A stretch of 64,000 nucleotides of DNA from Takifugu bimaculatus (GCA_004026145.2 CP034994.1:13062009-13126008), one strand, 5' to 3'; numbered from the stretch's first letter, positions 49,977-63,046 are shown. Numbers and translations are program-made. The notes: generated by a model from the letters alone, not told the origin.

Positions 49977-50200
49977 TCTCGGTCCCTTCCCAATGCGAAC
50001 CCGCTCCGCTCCCGCAGTGTTTAGATGTCCGTGATATCGATGGTTATATATTCGGAGAAGTGTAGAAATAAAAAGACGTCGGGCGATTAGGGTGGTCTCC
50101 ACTAGATAGTCGAGTCAATATGTCGCTGTGCCGAGTCTCTTCTGTGTAATTGCGTTGCTACTGCGGACGGGAACAAAACCAAAATGGCAGATGGGGAGAA
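49977..50200 (-). other. uba1: predicted uba1 non-coding first exon and promoter
   Basis: The minus strand ends GGATTATTG followed by GTAAGAAAAG, a good donor at 49976, below a GC-rich block (50.0-50.34 kb) that includes AAAATGGC at about 50183 on the plus strand. The ATG exon begins at its acceptor, so at least one separate 5'UTR exon is required, and this is the best candidate. Confidence 0.5.
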
Positions 50201-51588
50201 AGGGGCGGGGGAGGCTGTGACGCACGAGCTCAAACATGCAACAGGAAAGGGTGGCGACGAGCACGCGGCCTCGCCAGGAAGTGAGCTCATTGGCTGATAA
50301 ACGGAGCCAACGGCGCGGTTGTCCCGCCCCGGCTACCAGAGAATGCATGCCATGTACGTTACTGTACAATAAACAGCAAGACTTCTAGTCATTAACTAGC
50401 GATTTTGGCCATTCTACCCATGCACGCGGCACGGCGTGGACAAATGCTACACGGTTTTCAGAGCGGGCTTCTTGGAGATCTTTTAAAAGTTAAAAACCGC
50501 CTATTGGTGCTGCATAAAACGCACCAGTAACATTACCTTTGTTTCGAACACCGGTCTGCAAGGAGGCGTTAGGTGTTGCAGCTTGCATGTGCTTTCAAAA
50601 CTTACAGTAGACATGCATGAAACGAAGCCACATACCTAAAACTAAAACCCGAACATATCAATTCCCAGAGTGCGTATTTAATGAAGCTGCACTTGTCCTA
50701 AGTTCAGCGAAAACCTTCAGCAGTCAAAAGCTGCAATGATGAAACAGGTGCATCATTAAACGTACTTAATAATGGTGCACACTAGCGGGACAATCGCACA
50801 TATTAAGACTTTGGGGAGAATTTCTTGCAAAAGAAGAATATTGGGGGAGGGGGTACGTGGCAAGTGACAAAGGCCCTGGAAAAGAGTGGGCCGCATATTC
50901 TCGGGCTCACATGTCGAGGGGGATCCCCATTGTCATGTTATAGTTGCACCATGACAAAATATCACAAAATGTCATTTCCACCATTATATCACATGCCAAA
51001 GGTAATGAAGTCCATTCTTGTTAATTGGCTTATCACTTACTTCCTGAGAAGAGACGCCAGAACAAAAATACATTAGAGCTGATACCAATTGTGACGCTTT
51101 CGGAACATTCACAACAGCCCATCTAACAAGAGGATCCGTAAAACAATATATTAGATCAAAAGTTCTGTGATGCAAGTTTGTCACAACCTTTAGCTTTCTA
51201 ACATTGCGCGCATCTTGGTGTTTATAGCCACTAGCTTCCAGGGTACGATTGAGGTTATTTATCACTGAACATACGTTAACAGCCTTTTTCATCAGCAGGT
51301 AAAAAGCATGTTAACGAGAACGGACGTGTGTTGTTGATTGGTTAGCAATGGTTAGTCGATCGGAGCAGTGGAATTGGCTGTGATAGCTAACGGTAACACT
51401 CGTAAACGACCATCAATAACGCAGATCAAACGACTGCGTAGTTGTTAGCTCCTAGGCGCTAGCTTTTCAGCTATCTAGCCACCCAGCGACTTTTTCCTAC
51501 TTCCACTGCTGTGTTAGCCAACTAGCTAACGTTAGCCATCTAGCTGGAGCTAACGTTACGGGAGCTTATACAAGTGTAGAAAACTTAC

Positions 51589-51800
51589 CACATCCGATAT
51601 TACTCGGCCTGATCTGTAGTGTTAAAATCGGATTGTTTAAAAGCCGAAAACCTAACAAGTGAGAAGATAACTCAACAGTGCCGTTAACTGCACACTGGAA
51701 AGTGTGTCAGGGTGGCGGGCTCCGTGTGAGTTTTTCCGCTGGACGACTGCCTGCCCGGCTGTTTCCCGACCGCTTACCCTCACTCTATTTCAGCAAAAAG
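51589..51800 (-). other. possible alternative upstream first exon
   Basis: The minus strand reads ATCGGATGTG followed by GTAAGTTTTC, a consensus donor at 51588, in a CpG-containing patch. It could be a second uba1 first exon or a non-coding transcript. There is no coding evidence. Confidence 0.3.
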
Positions 51801-53171
51801 CAATCAAAGCAGCAACATGTGCACGTTACGGACGCAACCATCTGTTTGATTTGTGGGGGTTCACTCTTCCGTTGTTTTAATTTATTCTACAAATGGTGCA
51901 CTTATTAACCGCATTTTGATATTTACTTTCTATATAAATTACTGAAATGTTTTGAGTTACAGTTCACAGCAAAATAGATCATATTAATTGTTAAAACTTA
52001 AACTATAATTTCCACCCCTCCATCTTTAGACGTGTAGACCGATCCAAAGTTCATGCAGTGCATGCTGGTAGTTGTAGGTAAAATGGGAAAAGGGAGCTCC
52101 ACATGTAACTCAACGGATAATAAGTTAAATTATTTAAATAATAGGGAAACTATATACAAACCAAATACAACTTTAAATGCAGCATGTGATATATCAAACA
52201 CCACGCACGAGCTATTTCTTTGGGAGCTCGTTTTATTGAAAGTCTTGCAAACAGCACAGGTAATACATATGGAATGACTGGTGGATTTCAAGACTTGTTC
52301 ATGGGAAAAGTGTAGAAGGGATTACATCAATCTAAAAGCAGAACAGAAAAAACGACACAAAAAGGACCGATCTATGTTTCTACACTGTGTATATAACAGT
52401 AACAACTGTATGCATGTCTGTAATGTAAAGCCTTTATCATGAATTTACATCCTTTGATTTAAGCAGGAAAATGTTCAGATATTATGTAGAAAAACAAATC
52501 TATCTGATCTGCTTTTTTCAGAGCAATGGAACTGTAAATCCAATTTTCTTCAGTCTTTTAAAAATAAATATAGCAAAGTGAATAAAATTATGAAAACAAT
52601 AAAATGAGTTTATTTAAGAGGCATTTGAGAACATCTACCAAGGTATTTTTTGGATCAAAGCTGTATCACACAATGTAAATTACCTTAAATAAAAACTAAA
52701 TGATTGTGATGTAAAGCAATTTGAAATAGGAAATGTGAGTTTTGGTGTGAAATAAAATATGAGGCTAGAGCAAGTACAGGAACTAAGCTATCTGTATTTA
52801 CAAATTGTAGGGCATAATCTAAATAAAAACACTTAACTATTTATCAAGAATTTTACCAAAATGTTCCATTCTTGCCAACTGTGTTGAGTACTTGGAATCT
52901 GGAATCAGTAGATTTATTCATGCACACAGTCTTGATTTAAGAGGCAACTTTAAACTTTTGTGGTCTTTGCATATAGAGGGTTATTGTGCTTATTTTTTTA
53001 AATGTATTTTTTTTATATGAACACACATCCAATGTGGGGGAAATAACAAAGAATGGTTCGTTTTTGTTTGTTTTTTTGGGTTGGAGGACAAATTGTTGCT
53101 TTTTCTGGGTAATAAAGAGCCTTTCCACCCATAAGTTCCTGCTGATGTATATTGCATCATGCACAGTCGCT

Positions 53172-56100
53172 TTATAATCCCCTGCCCATACCAGCCCTGG
53201 GGGATTGTCTGAAACGAGCAGCATCCCTCTGTCCATCCCTGTCTTCCTGCTCTCCAGCAGCCTGAGGGGAGGACTGTGTGGGTGGGGAGGGTGGAGGATA
53301 GGTGGGGGGGGGGATAGAAAGATGAGGGAGAGCCGGCAAGGCAGGTCTGGGAGAGGTCGGAAGTGGTGGAGGAGTAGCCGAGGTCCCAGTTAAAGAGTGC
53401 TGTGAGGAGTGAGCGCGAGAGGTGGCAGGTGAGGCATGGGTGCTCCGTGTCCGAGGGGATTCGACGGGGCAGTCACTGATTTGCTCTAGCAGTGAGGGCA
53501 TGTCCCCCTCAATCTTCTCCAGCACAGCCGCCATTTGCTTTTCAATCTGCTCAATCACACTGTCCATTTGCCAGTCACTTGAAGTACTGCTTCCACCACC
53601 TCCATGCTGCAGTCCAGTCCCATACATCCCGCTTGCAAACAGGGAACCATATGGACTCCCATAGCTCCCTGGTATCCCTAACCCTACCGTCCCAATGTCT
53701 GGGTTATATGGTGTTGCGTGACGGCCCAAACTAGCAGAGCTGCCTATTGCGTAACAGCCTTGCCCTGTTGCGGGATCCACCCTTGGTATGCTAATTTCAG
53801 CGCTGTGCCTGTCAGTTTTTCTGGCATCCCGTCTACTGGCAGGACTAACATTACCCCTTAACCTAACTCCTACATCTCCAGCTCCCCCAGGTGCTGGAGT
53901 AACAGATGCTGGCACTGACTTCTCAGCCACTGCGTCAGGTATTTGTGTCTGACACCAGCTCCTGTCGCCCTCACCTTTCTGCTCTTTGCTGTGCGGGGCT
54001 GCTCTGTTCTCTTGGGAGCCTGTGGATGGGGTGCCATGAAGTGCTGCAGTCATCTTACCTTTGCTGCGGGGATCAGGTAAGGGAGAACTAAGCTTTTTAT
54101 CAACACAAGTGCAGGGGGAACCATCTGACTGTTTAGGCGAATCACGTGTCCTGGCAGGGGACACGGAACATGCAGCAACTGCATTTTGAGCTAAACTAGC
54201 TGCCATTTTTCTTGTTCCATTACCTGGAAATTGCTTTCCACCAAAATTATCAGGGTCTTCTTGCAGGGGTGTGGTCTCTGCATTTGATTGGCTTTGCTGA
54301 CAGAACGGCTCCGGACCTTCTGAAGGGGAAATTCCCACAGATGGGCCTATAGTCTTATTTACCCCATCCTGTTTTTCCTCAGCCTTGTGCTTCCTATCAT
54401 CTTCCTCTATACCTGGTGGCATACTTTCAACAATAACTTCCAAAGACGCACTACTGGATGTCACCCCTCCTTCACTTATCCCTTTGTCTCCCTCATCACT
54501 TGTAGCCTGGGAGGGACCCCCCTCGCCATCGCCCACCTCTTCACTACCCTGAATCTCTGCTGAGTTGTCCATCAGCGCCTCTGAATTCTTCAACCGCTGC
54601 ATGAACGTGGTGACACGAATTGCTTTCTGTAACAAGGACACAGAGAAGGAGGGAAGAGGTGCAGAGAGAATTACATTTACTTCAGTTTGATCAATAATTC
54701 CCATACAGTTGTTTGCAAAGAAGAAGAAAAACATTATAGCAGGGATGAATAAGCAAGGCATAGTGATTCAGCGTCACCATACTAAGTTGTGATTTATGCC
54801 AAGTGAGAAGTGCAGTAAGATTAACACAAGTTAACTTCCAGGAGGTGGTGAAATATATACCCTGGTTTAACTCCGTTGTAGGACTCATTTATTCCAGACC
54901 ACCCCTTCCCTGACTGAACAAATAAGCGCAAAAGAAGCTAGTTTTTCCATCACACCTTTCCGATTCCTTTCTAGCTGCAAAAACTAAAGGAGTTAGGGGA
55001 ATATGTGAGCACAGACGGCGCTTATAAACCAGGGAAATTATTTCCTGGAAGTAAGAACCCATTTGGACACAGACACGTCGCTGCATACAATACATACAGT
55101 TGAACTGAGGATCTTCTGTGTAGAGACAGTTGACTTGAATGTAACAGAAAGAATATGAGTCGGTGAGCCAGGATTCACTAAGAGGATTGGCTGAGGGCAA
55201 TTTTATTCAGATCACTTAAATTTAACAGTCCACAGTGGCCTATATTCCTTATATCCTTTCTGAGTTTTCCTCTCCTTATCTACACTGAAACAACTTCTTT
55301 TAAACTACGTGGGTTTGATATAGTGCAGATGAGGAGCAAGAAAGGAGTAGAGTGGGCCACTTTGAACATCCAGGACTGAATTATTTCAAGTGAAGGAGGA
55401 CGGAGTAGATGGGTCTCTGTTGGAATAGGCAGAGTGACAGTGTGCAGGAACAGAACTTATGAGGAGAGGTTCACCAGCCCATGCATGATCGATACGTCTC
55501 GTCCAAGAAATTGAAGAATTTTGAACCTCTTTTTAAACCAAGAGGAACACAGCAGTTAGAATGATGTTTTCTTATTGAATCATGCCAGACTACAGGTGAG
55601 TTTCTACCCATGCTGTTACCTTAGCAGTCACTCCCTATTAATGGGATACAATACCTTCAACTCCTGGGAACCACATGGGGAAAGAGAGAAGAGGTTATAA
55701 AGATTACTTGCGCTTACTTGTGGACATCCTTTTTGTTGTTCTCTGCATTTAAACCCCCACTACATTGTCATAATCATGTCCATTACTTTTGAAAAATCAT
55801 ACTATATATCTGTTGCACATTGAGCTAAAAGCATATTATGTGCAATCATCATTACAGATAAATCATCATGATCACTGCTGCCATTTTGTGGTCACCTTTA
55901 TTAACGGAGCTCGCATTTATTCTCTTTCCTCTATTTTAACCCCCCCCCATCGTTGCTTGGAAGGCTCTGTAAAGATGAGCTAAATTCACAATAAAAGAAG
56001 AAAAAGTGATTTCATACCCGCCATTTGGCTTTTGCAAAGTTTTTCTCAAATTGTGCACACACGCCGTCCTTCAAGTTCTTCTCTGATGCGCCGTTTCCTG

Positions 56101-58550
56101 CAATCCTAGTAAGAGGCAAGATGGGTATACGAGTAGTTACAACATCTTGTACAGAATGAGAAAAAGCTTTGATCATTTGCTCACAATTAGCCTACCACTC
56201 ATGCCAAAGTGCATCCTGCGCAGTGATCCTCAGCATTTGATCTACCTCCATTAGTCGACAGACAAGCTCTTTAGCTGACAGGGAAAACAAAACACGGGGA
56301 GAAACATGTTAAAGGAAAAAAAATCATGTCTTTATCATATTTCCCAATCAGTCAGTGATCATAAAATTATTGCCAGCATGCGTCTGAGGCGTGTACCTGC
56401 AGGGGAGATATCATCCCAGTATGGTGAGTCAAACTCAAAGTCACCGGCGACGATGCGACAGAAGATGATGCGATTATGCAGATCTGTGTTCTCCTCCTCT
56501 GTCTCATCATAAAACGGAGGGTTACCTGATAAGCTGTAAAAGAGGACGAGGAATTAGAATTTGTTGTATCTATCGTGAGAACTTTAATGACTCATTGAAA
56601 CTCACAGGATAAACATAATGACACCCACAGCCCAGCAGTCCACAGGACGGCCGTATCGGTGACGGGCGACCACTTCAGGTGCTGAGGGAAAGCATAGGAG
56701 ATCTTAAAACTGCCTGTCATGTATTATTTATAAACTCAACACTCTCTATAACTGTCCCAAGACCAAGTCCTCTGTTCAGCCTTCCTTCCCTGTCGGCGCC
56801 TTTGGTTCCATCTCTTATTTAGGTGTTTGAATACACAATCTGTTCTTATGAATAACTATCCTGACCGAGGCCAGTGCACAGTCATGCACTTCAGACTGCC
56901 CTCACATGAACTCCAGCCAGAGAGAAAGAGAGAGGGGAACGAGACAGGACGCATAACACCAAACATAAAGAGAGAAGAGTTGGAGAAGCAGAGGGCTTAA
57001 GTGCAGTAAATTCTGTTTCACAGCACCTCTGACATATTATCATCAAAGTTTGAGAGAAATAAACAACCCGGGATGAGAATGCCTGGCTAATGCATCAATG
57101 TGCATGTACACACATAAACACAAGCACACACATAAACACAAACACGCACACACACTGGCACCAACAACGGCATCCTACCCAGGTACTCTGGTGTTCCACA
57201 GGGTTCCGTAATGGGTCCATTCTCAAAGGTAGACAGGTAGAAATCTCGCAGAACTACTTTGTTGTGGTTGTTTTCGGCGTAATACATCAGGTTTTCCAGC
57301 TGAACAAAAATAAATGTATGATGTGTAATCATAAGCAGATGTTTGCAGGTTTTAAAAGCATGGCATGCCTGATTCAAACTATGGAGACTAGTAATATATT
57401 TTAAATCATCAGGCAGGCAGATTTATTACTTTTGTGAAAAAGGAAAATCAAAGCTTTATAAAATCCCTCTGGGGTCTTACTAAAACAGTTGTTTTCAATA
57501 TTGAATATGCCTCAATATTTGTACCTTTAAATCACAAAATGGAACATTGTAGAACAAAATTTCCAGTAATTTGTTACACATGACAATAACAATAACAACG
57601 ACAATAGTGATTTTCCGCCACATGGTGCCCATATCATATTTATTTAAGTGTTATAAGGCAAAATTCTTTGTTTTAATTAACCTGATCTGGCTGGACTATT
57701 GTAATTCTTTATTATCACGGTGTCCAACCAACTCTTTAAGAAGCCTCCAGCTGATCCAAAATGCTGCAGCCAGAGTTCTGACAGCTATTGACAAAAGAGA
57801 TCACATTACTCCTGTACTTTGGCTGCCCGTTAGATTTAGAATAATTTTTAAAACCCTTCTTTTGACCTACGAGGTCCTCAGAGGCCTAGCTCCATCCTAC
57901 CTGGAGGAGCTAGTGACACCTTACCAGCCCAATAGACCGCTCCGCTCTCAGAATGCTGGTCTATTTGTGGTTCCCAGAGTTTCTAGGAGTAGAATGGGGG
58001 GCCGAGAATTTAGCTACCAGGCCCCCCTGCTATGGAACCAGCTCCCTGTCCAGGTACGGGAGGCTGACTCTCTTTTTAAGATCAGACTTAAAACCTTCCT
58101 CTTTGAAAAAGCTTATTCTTACTAATTCTGTAGTTCCAGTTATTATCATAGACAGACAAACTGTCATACTTAGGGGGTCGTCTAATCATTAGGTCACATC
58201 TTAGCTATGCTGTTATAGGCCAAGGCTGCCGGGGTCCGGAAACATGATCACCTGACAGGCCTCTGTCACCCCACTGGGTCATGGTTTCCTCTCCTCTCCT
58301 CTCCTCTCCTCTCCTCTCCTCTCCTCTCCTCTCCTCTCCTCTCCTCTCCTATCCTCTACTTGTCCTCCCCCCTCTCCCTTCTCTCTACCCAGCCGGCCAT
58401 CAGCAGGAGGGTCCCCCTACATGAGCCTGGTCCTGCTTAAGGTTTCTTCCTGTTAAAGGGGAGTTTTTCCTTGCCACTGTTGCTTGTCTGGGGTCAGGCC
58501 CTGGGATTATGGAAAGCGCCTAGAAACAATTTGGATTGTATAAGATGCTG

Positions 58551-58581
<31 letters not shown>

Positions 58582-61019
58582 TTTTGATCTGATGTGTGCC
58601 TCTTTTGATGATATAATTGCCATCTCCAAATATGGGTTCATAATTCATATTTAAATTTATAGAAAAGCTAAACAATGCGCGGTTGACACAGACTGAAGAC
58701 CCATCTTTTACCAGCAGGGGGAGTATGTAGTCCAACGCATGGTTTAAATCCATCCTCATGGATTGATAATGAAGACTAAAGATATCACACACTGCTGGTG
58801 GACCTTAGTGTGTTTCACTTGAGATTGGATTAAGCTGCAGAGATGATGTATACGCGCACATCAATCGAGTTTTGAACTGAAATGGCGCTGTGCTCAGTGG
58901 TTAATATTCCTGCAGAGAATATTTACCAAAGTAAACTGCAGCAGATGAAGTTTTAAAAAAAAATCTCCTGGTAAATGCTTTTATTTAGTTTCTTTTATCA
59001 TAATGACAAAAAGGAGAAAGAAAATCACTGCGCACCTTCAAATTCCTGTGAACTATGTTGAGGGAGTGTAAATACGCCACTGCCTCCAGGACCTGCCTAA
59101 TGACATTGGAAGCATCTCTTTCCGTGTAATTCCCTTGGTCCAATATCCAGTCGAACACGTCTCCTCCTGTGGCGCTGCACGCAAACACACGGAAATTAGT
59201 GCCGACAAATTACTGAATATTCCAATAAAAAAAGCCTAACCACTCGTTAAACACACGTTTCTACACCACAGTTCACTAAAGGCTTCACATAACAACATTA
59301 TAAAAGGCCCTGTAGGCTTGTTTTGCTCTGTTTTTTGTTTGTCCATTAGTGAGGCAATCTGCTTGGGCCTTAAGGTAGAGCTGGGCAATTAAAAATTAGA
59401 CTATTGGTCATTACTCCAAAAGAATTGGCTAAACACTCTTGCTCTCTGCAGAAATACGTTTCACGGCGTAAAAAGGCAGACTGACTGATATGTGCCGACA
59501 GATGCCCGCAGTCCCAGTGAGCACAGTAAATTTGTGTTGTCCTCCAATAAAGCTGCAAATGTTGGAATTGCTCAAGACACAAGTGTCGTGGAATTGACCT
59601 GCTCTGCTGTATTGATCCGGAAGTCTCTGCAGAGACTCCATTACAGCAAAGCAGCACTTCAGTTTCCCTGAGTAATGCCGAGTGTTACTAAGAGAAAATA
59701 TCTCATCAAAGCGAACACGTTCCCTTTGTGGCTGCTGGGGTGGGAGGGGGGGGGGGGATTCACAGTTGCACAGAAGTACACATTTATGTACATATTGCCC
59801 CACATGGTTAGAGGAGAGAAAGACTCACAGGTCCTGAAAGATGAAATATTCCTTGCGGGTCTCGAATGTGTCGATCAGCTGAAGGATGTTTGGGTGGTTT
59901 AGTCTGAAAAATATTCACAGAATGTAACTTTGAAACGGTAGAAGCTAAAAGAGTTCTTAATCATTTCTCAATAAGCTTAAACTTCCACTTAAAGACAGAG
60001 ATACATGAACAATACCTTACATTAATGACTTTATGATTGCATGTTTTAGTCAAATAAAAAACCAAAAAAATCAAATCAGTCTCTCCTCTAGCTCTCTGCC
60101 TCTCAGAGCCCGTCAATCATTCATCCATCTGTCCACCAACTGCCTGCGTACAATTTCAGGATCATGATTTCATTCTTGGCTGCCTTGCGGACTTTCCTGC
60201 CGTCCTTCTTGAGGAATTTCTTGCAGAAAAACACTTTGTCCCTTTGTCTGTCTTTAGCCAGGCACAACTCACAGAATTCCTTCCTGCAAAGTCAACATAG
60301 GATTGAAGAAGAGAGAGAGAGAAACAGGAAGCAGGAAGAAATTAGCAAACAAACTATGTTGGGTGTTAGGGTGCATTAAAGTGAATGAGACAATATTTTT
60401 CTTCTTGTACCTCTGCCACAACATTACTACATGTAATTTTATAAAAATAAAATCAAACAACGAGAGTAGATAGGCAGTAAGTGTCTCTATTTAAAGTGTG
60501 CCAGTGTGTTTGTTATATAAAAGATGAGCTGAAATCTCTGAGGCTAGAAGCTGACATATGGCCTCTTACAATGATTAGTGTGCATGTACGCGGTGTGTGT
60601 TTGTGTGTGTGTTTTCTGTAAAGCACGGGAGAAAGGTTTAACTTTTTTTTAGGCTCAAGTGTCAGTGTAAATAAGCGATCACAGATTAGCAAAGACTATC
60701 TTTAGGGATAATGATTTTTTTAGTGCTGTTTTCTTGCTGTATCACTTTCTGCCATTTCCACCGTGAATCGCTTTAAAATGCCAAACAAAATCCACAGGGG
60801 GAAAATACCCAGCTCCAATTAAAAGAGTTCATGAGGAGAATGATGGCCATATGGGAATTGCAGCATATGGCCACGGACTCTCAGAAAAGGCACGGTTCTC
60901 CGGATGGATCTTTATGATACTCACGCTCGGAGGACCTGTCCAAACTCATATTTGTCTGTGACATCCGAGATGCTATCGTAGGTCCGCCCATCTCGCAGGG
61001 CAAGGCACCCAAATGGCAT
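53172..61019 (-). CDS. camkv: CaM kinase-like vesicle-associated pseudokinase
   Basis: Synaptic-vesicle-associated protein with a kinase fold that binds calmodulin but lacks catalysis in mammals. It starts MPFGCLALRDGRTYDSISDV in a strong context (GCCGCC before ATG, 61019). Then KEFCELCLAKDRQRD with no glycine-rich loop, FCKKFLKKDGRKVRKAAKNE, LNHPNILQLIDTFETRKEYF, GGDVFDWILDQGNYTERDAS and LEAVAYLHSLNIVHRNLK, where HRN replaces HRD. VVLRDFYLSTFENG has DFY in place of DFG, followed by TEPCGTPEYLG. RHRYGRPVDCWAVGVIMF, EFDSPYWDDIS and DGVCAQFEKNFAKAKWR lead to the calmodulin-binding-like helix KAIRVTTFMQRLKNSEALM. The last exon (53172 to about 54630) encodes about 486 low-complexity residues rich in Ser, Pro, Gly and Glu, making the protein about 800 residues against about 500 in human. 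Human CAMKV has the same HRN and a DFH, so loss of catalysis is ancestral. Confidence 0.94.
57640..58590 (+). mobile_element. 5'-truncated LINE (non-LTR retrotransposon), L2/Rex1-like
   Basis: The plus strand encodes the C-terminal tail of a fish LINE reverse transcriptase: LDYCNSLLSRCPTNSLRSLQ, LIQNAAARVLTAIDKRDHIT, LLTYEVLRGLAPSYLEELVT, PLLWNQLPVQVREADSLF and a stop near 58123. A 3'UTR follows with the widespread fish motif (GTTTCTTCCTGTTAAAGG, GAGTTTTTCCTTGCCACTG) and a tail of repeated TTTGA. It lacks the usual SLH before WLPV, a short deletion. It is antisense in a camkv intron. The left edge is approximate and the clade uncertain. Confidence 0.85.
58288..58350. repeat. (CTCCT)n expansion inside the LINE 3'UTR
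   Basis: About twelve pentanucleotide units interrupt the 3'UTR of the LINE. Confidence 0.95.
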
Positions 61020-61462
61020 GGCGGCATTCACCTGAAAAGTAAGACAGACTCTTTTGAGGCAATGCAAGGAGGAACCTTTTGGGTAACAGACATGAGGTGA
61101 AGGGATTGTTGAGCAGCAAGGCCAGCATGTTAAAGAGGAAAAGAGGTACTGATGAAACACTATGAAAGCCTGCGGTAGTTGAAGCAAAAGACACTGAGGG
61201 AGCGCCACCGCCGGGAGCTTTGAAAATATTGACTATACCGGACAGACACAACTGAGTCAACTTTTCAAAGAATGTGTGCTTTAATGTGCCCAGGATCCTG
61301 GTTCCTTGCCAGGCTCGTCAACACACACTAAGCTACCCACTAAGCTTCTATCTACTAAAGTCTGCAGATTCTGCTCAATGTCTGTCAAGTTAAAACTCAC
61401 TCGAAATTACCTTATGATGCCACATAATACCAAGGATGTACTAAATAAATAGTGAATCAGCA

Positions 61463-61648
<186 letters not shown>

Positions 61649-62938
61649 ATATATATACAGTATATAGACAGACATCCAACCATGTAACCATTAGATGTTC
61701 ACTCTCATCTAATGCTGTATCGACCGTAAGGGACAGAGATTCCCTGGAAGATTCAGTCATCGATCATAAGGATCCTTCCTCTCTTCCTGCACTTGTACCA
61801 GACGGCTTTTCCAATAATACATTTTATTCTTTTCAAAGACCTCTATCGGCACTTGTTTTGTTCTTGTTGGGGTTCAGGATGGAGCCAATTCCAAGTAATT
61901 GTCTGATGAGGGAAATATGGGATAAGAGAAAATGGGACATTTCAGAGGGAATTCTGATTAATGGGTATGATTTGGGGGAAGTAATGGTGTGACTTTAGGT
62001 CTGGGTGTTTAGTAGATAACAAAAGTATGAGCGGAAACTCTGAATGTGATGTGGGGACTGAGAACAGAGAAGAAATGGGAATCCTCAAGAGGCAAAGGCA
62101 ATTTATTCGTACTAATTCCAGATTCAGGAATGATATCAGTGATTTCAAATCCTTGCTATCTCTTTCTCTTTCTCCGTCTCTCATCTTTCTGTGTGTGTGT
62201 GTGGGTGTGTGTCTGTGTGCCTGTACGAGTGTGTGAGTGTATAACACCACCACCCTAGATGATAGGGTCAGCTTCTGATCTATGGTAGAGGCTGGGTCGG
62301 AAAGCACAGTGTAATCCCAGTGTTGGCCCTAATCTTTAATCTGCACCCCTAATCCAGTGGTGCCGGGATAGACTTGTATACGTGCACGCATCTGGGAGTG
62401 TGCATGTTACGTGTGAGAGTGCGCATGCACAGATGCAAAGGTCGATGCAGATTTGTGACATGTAATTTGAGTGTAGGGTTGTGCATCTGCGTGGAAGTGT
62501 AATGCACCAGTTAGGCCGAGGGAAGTTCAGCTTTTTTTTTCCCTTCTTCTTCTCTAAACTAGAAGGTTATGTAAGCACAACACCACGCTCATAACAAGCT
62601 CCAGGACAGGTGAAGGAGGACTTGACGTGAATGGAGCACATCTGTCTCGTTGGGAGCAGTGAGTGTTTAGCGATACGTGACTACTAACTTCCAGAGATTG
62701 TCAGTAAAGGTTGGAGAAACTCTGGCTACTACTAACATTTATATCTGTATTCTGAGATTTCTTTGGTGTTTTATCGTATATTAAACAACCGACAACCCCG
62801 CTGTCTACAATGACTGTGGTTTTTCCCATAAATGCATCCAGTTATTGGTTCATTGCTGTATGTACATCCCAAAAGTAACTTTAAACTCTGTGGGTCCATC
62901 CTGTAGAACGGTGGAGGAACGCTCTGGCTCTGTCTTAC

Positions 62939-63046
62939 CTGCCCTTTATGTTTGCAAATGGGATAAAATTCCAGGATCGTGACAGTGTCATTCTTTACGT
63001 AACAAGTCACACTAAAAACTCCAGGTTCCATAACCAGGTTCCACAC
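62939..63046 (-). other. camkv: predicted camkv non-coding 5' exon
   Basis: The minus strand has acceptor CAGTTCTGCAG, a 108-base exon and donor GGGCAG followed by GTAAGACAG. The camkv ATG exon itself starts with acceptor CTTTTCAG followed by GTGAATGCCGCC, so an upstream exon is required. Assignment to camkv is by position and strand. Confidence 0.45.

Larger units (their letters stand above)
48646..53171. other. uba1 5' region and camkv 3'UTR
   Basis: There is no further protein gene. From 48.65 to 50.2 kb lies the uba1 first intron and putative first exon; 50.2-51.9 kb is mixed, with a CpG-containing patch near 51.4-51.8 kb. From about 52.23 kb (minus-strand AATAAA at 52232-52237) to 53.17 kb is the presumed camkv 3'UTR, AT-rich. 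Confidence 0.5.

Noticed and set aside
57571..58125. Possible host gene with a reverse-transcriptase tail
   Set aside because: It is the 3' end of a LINE: the family-typical 3'UTR and TTTGA tail follow it.
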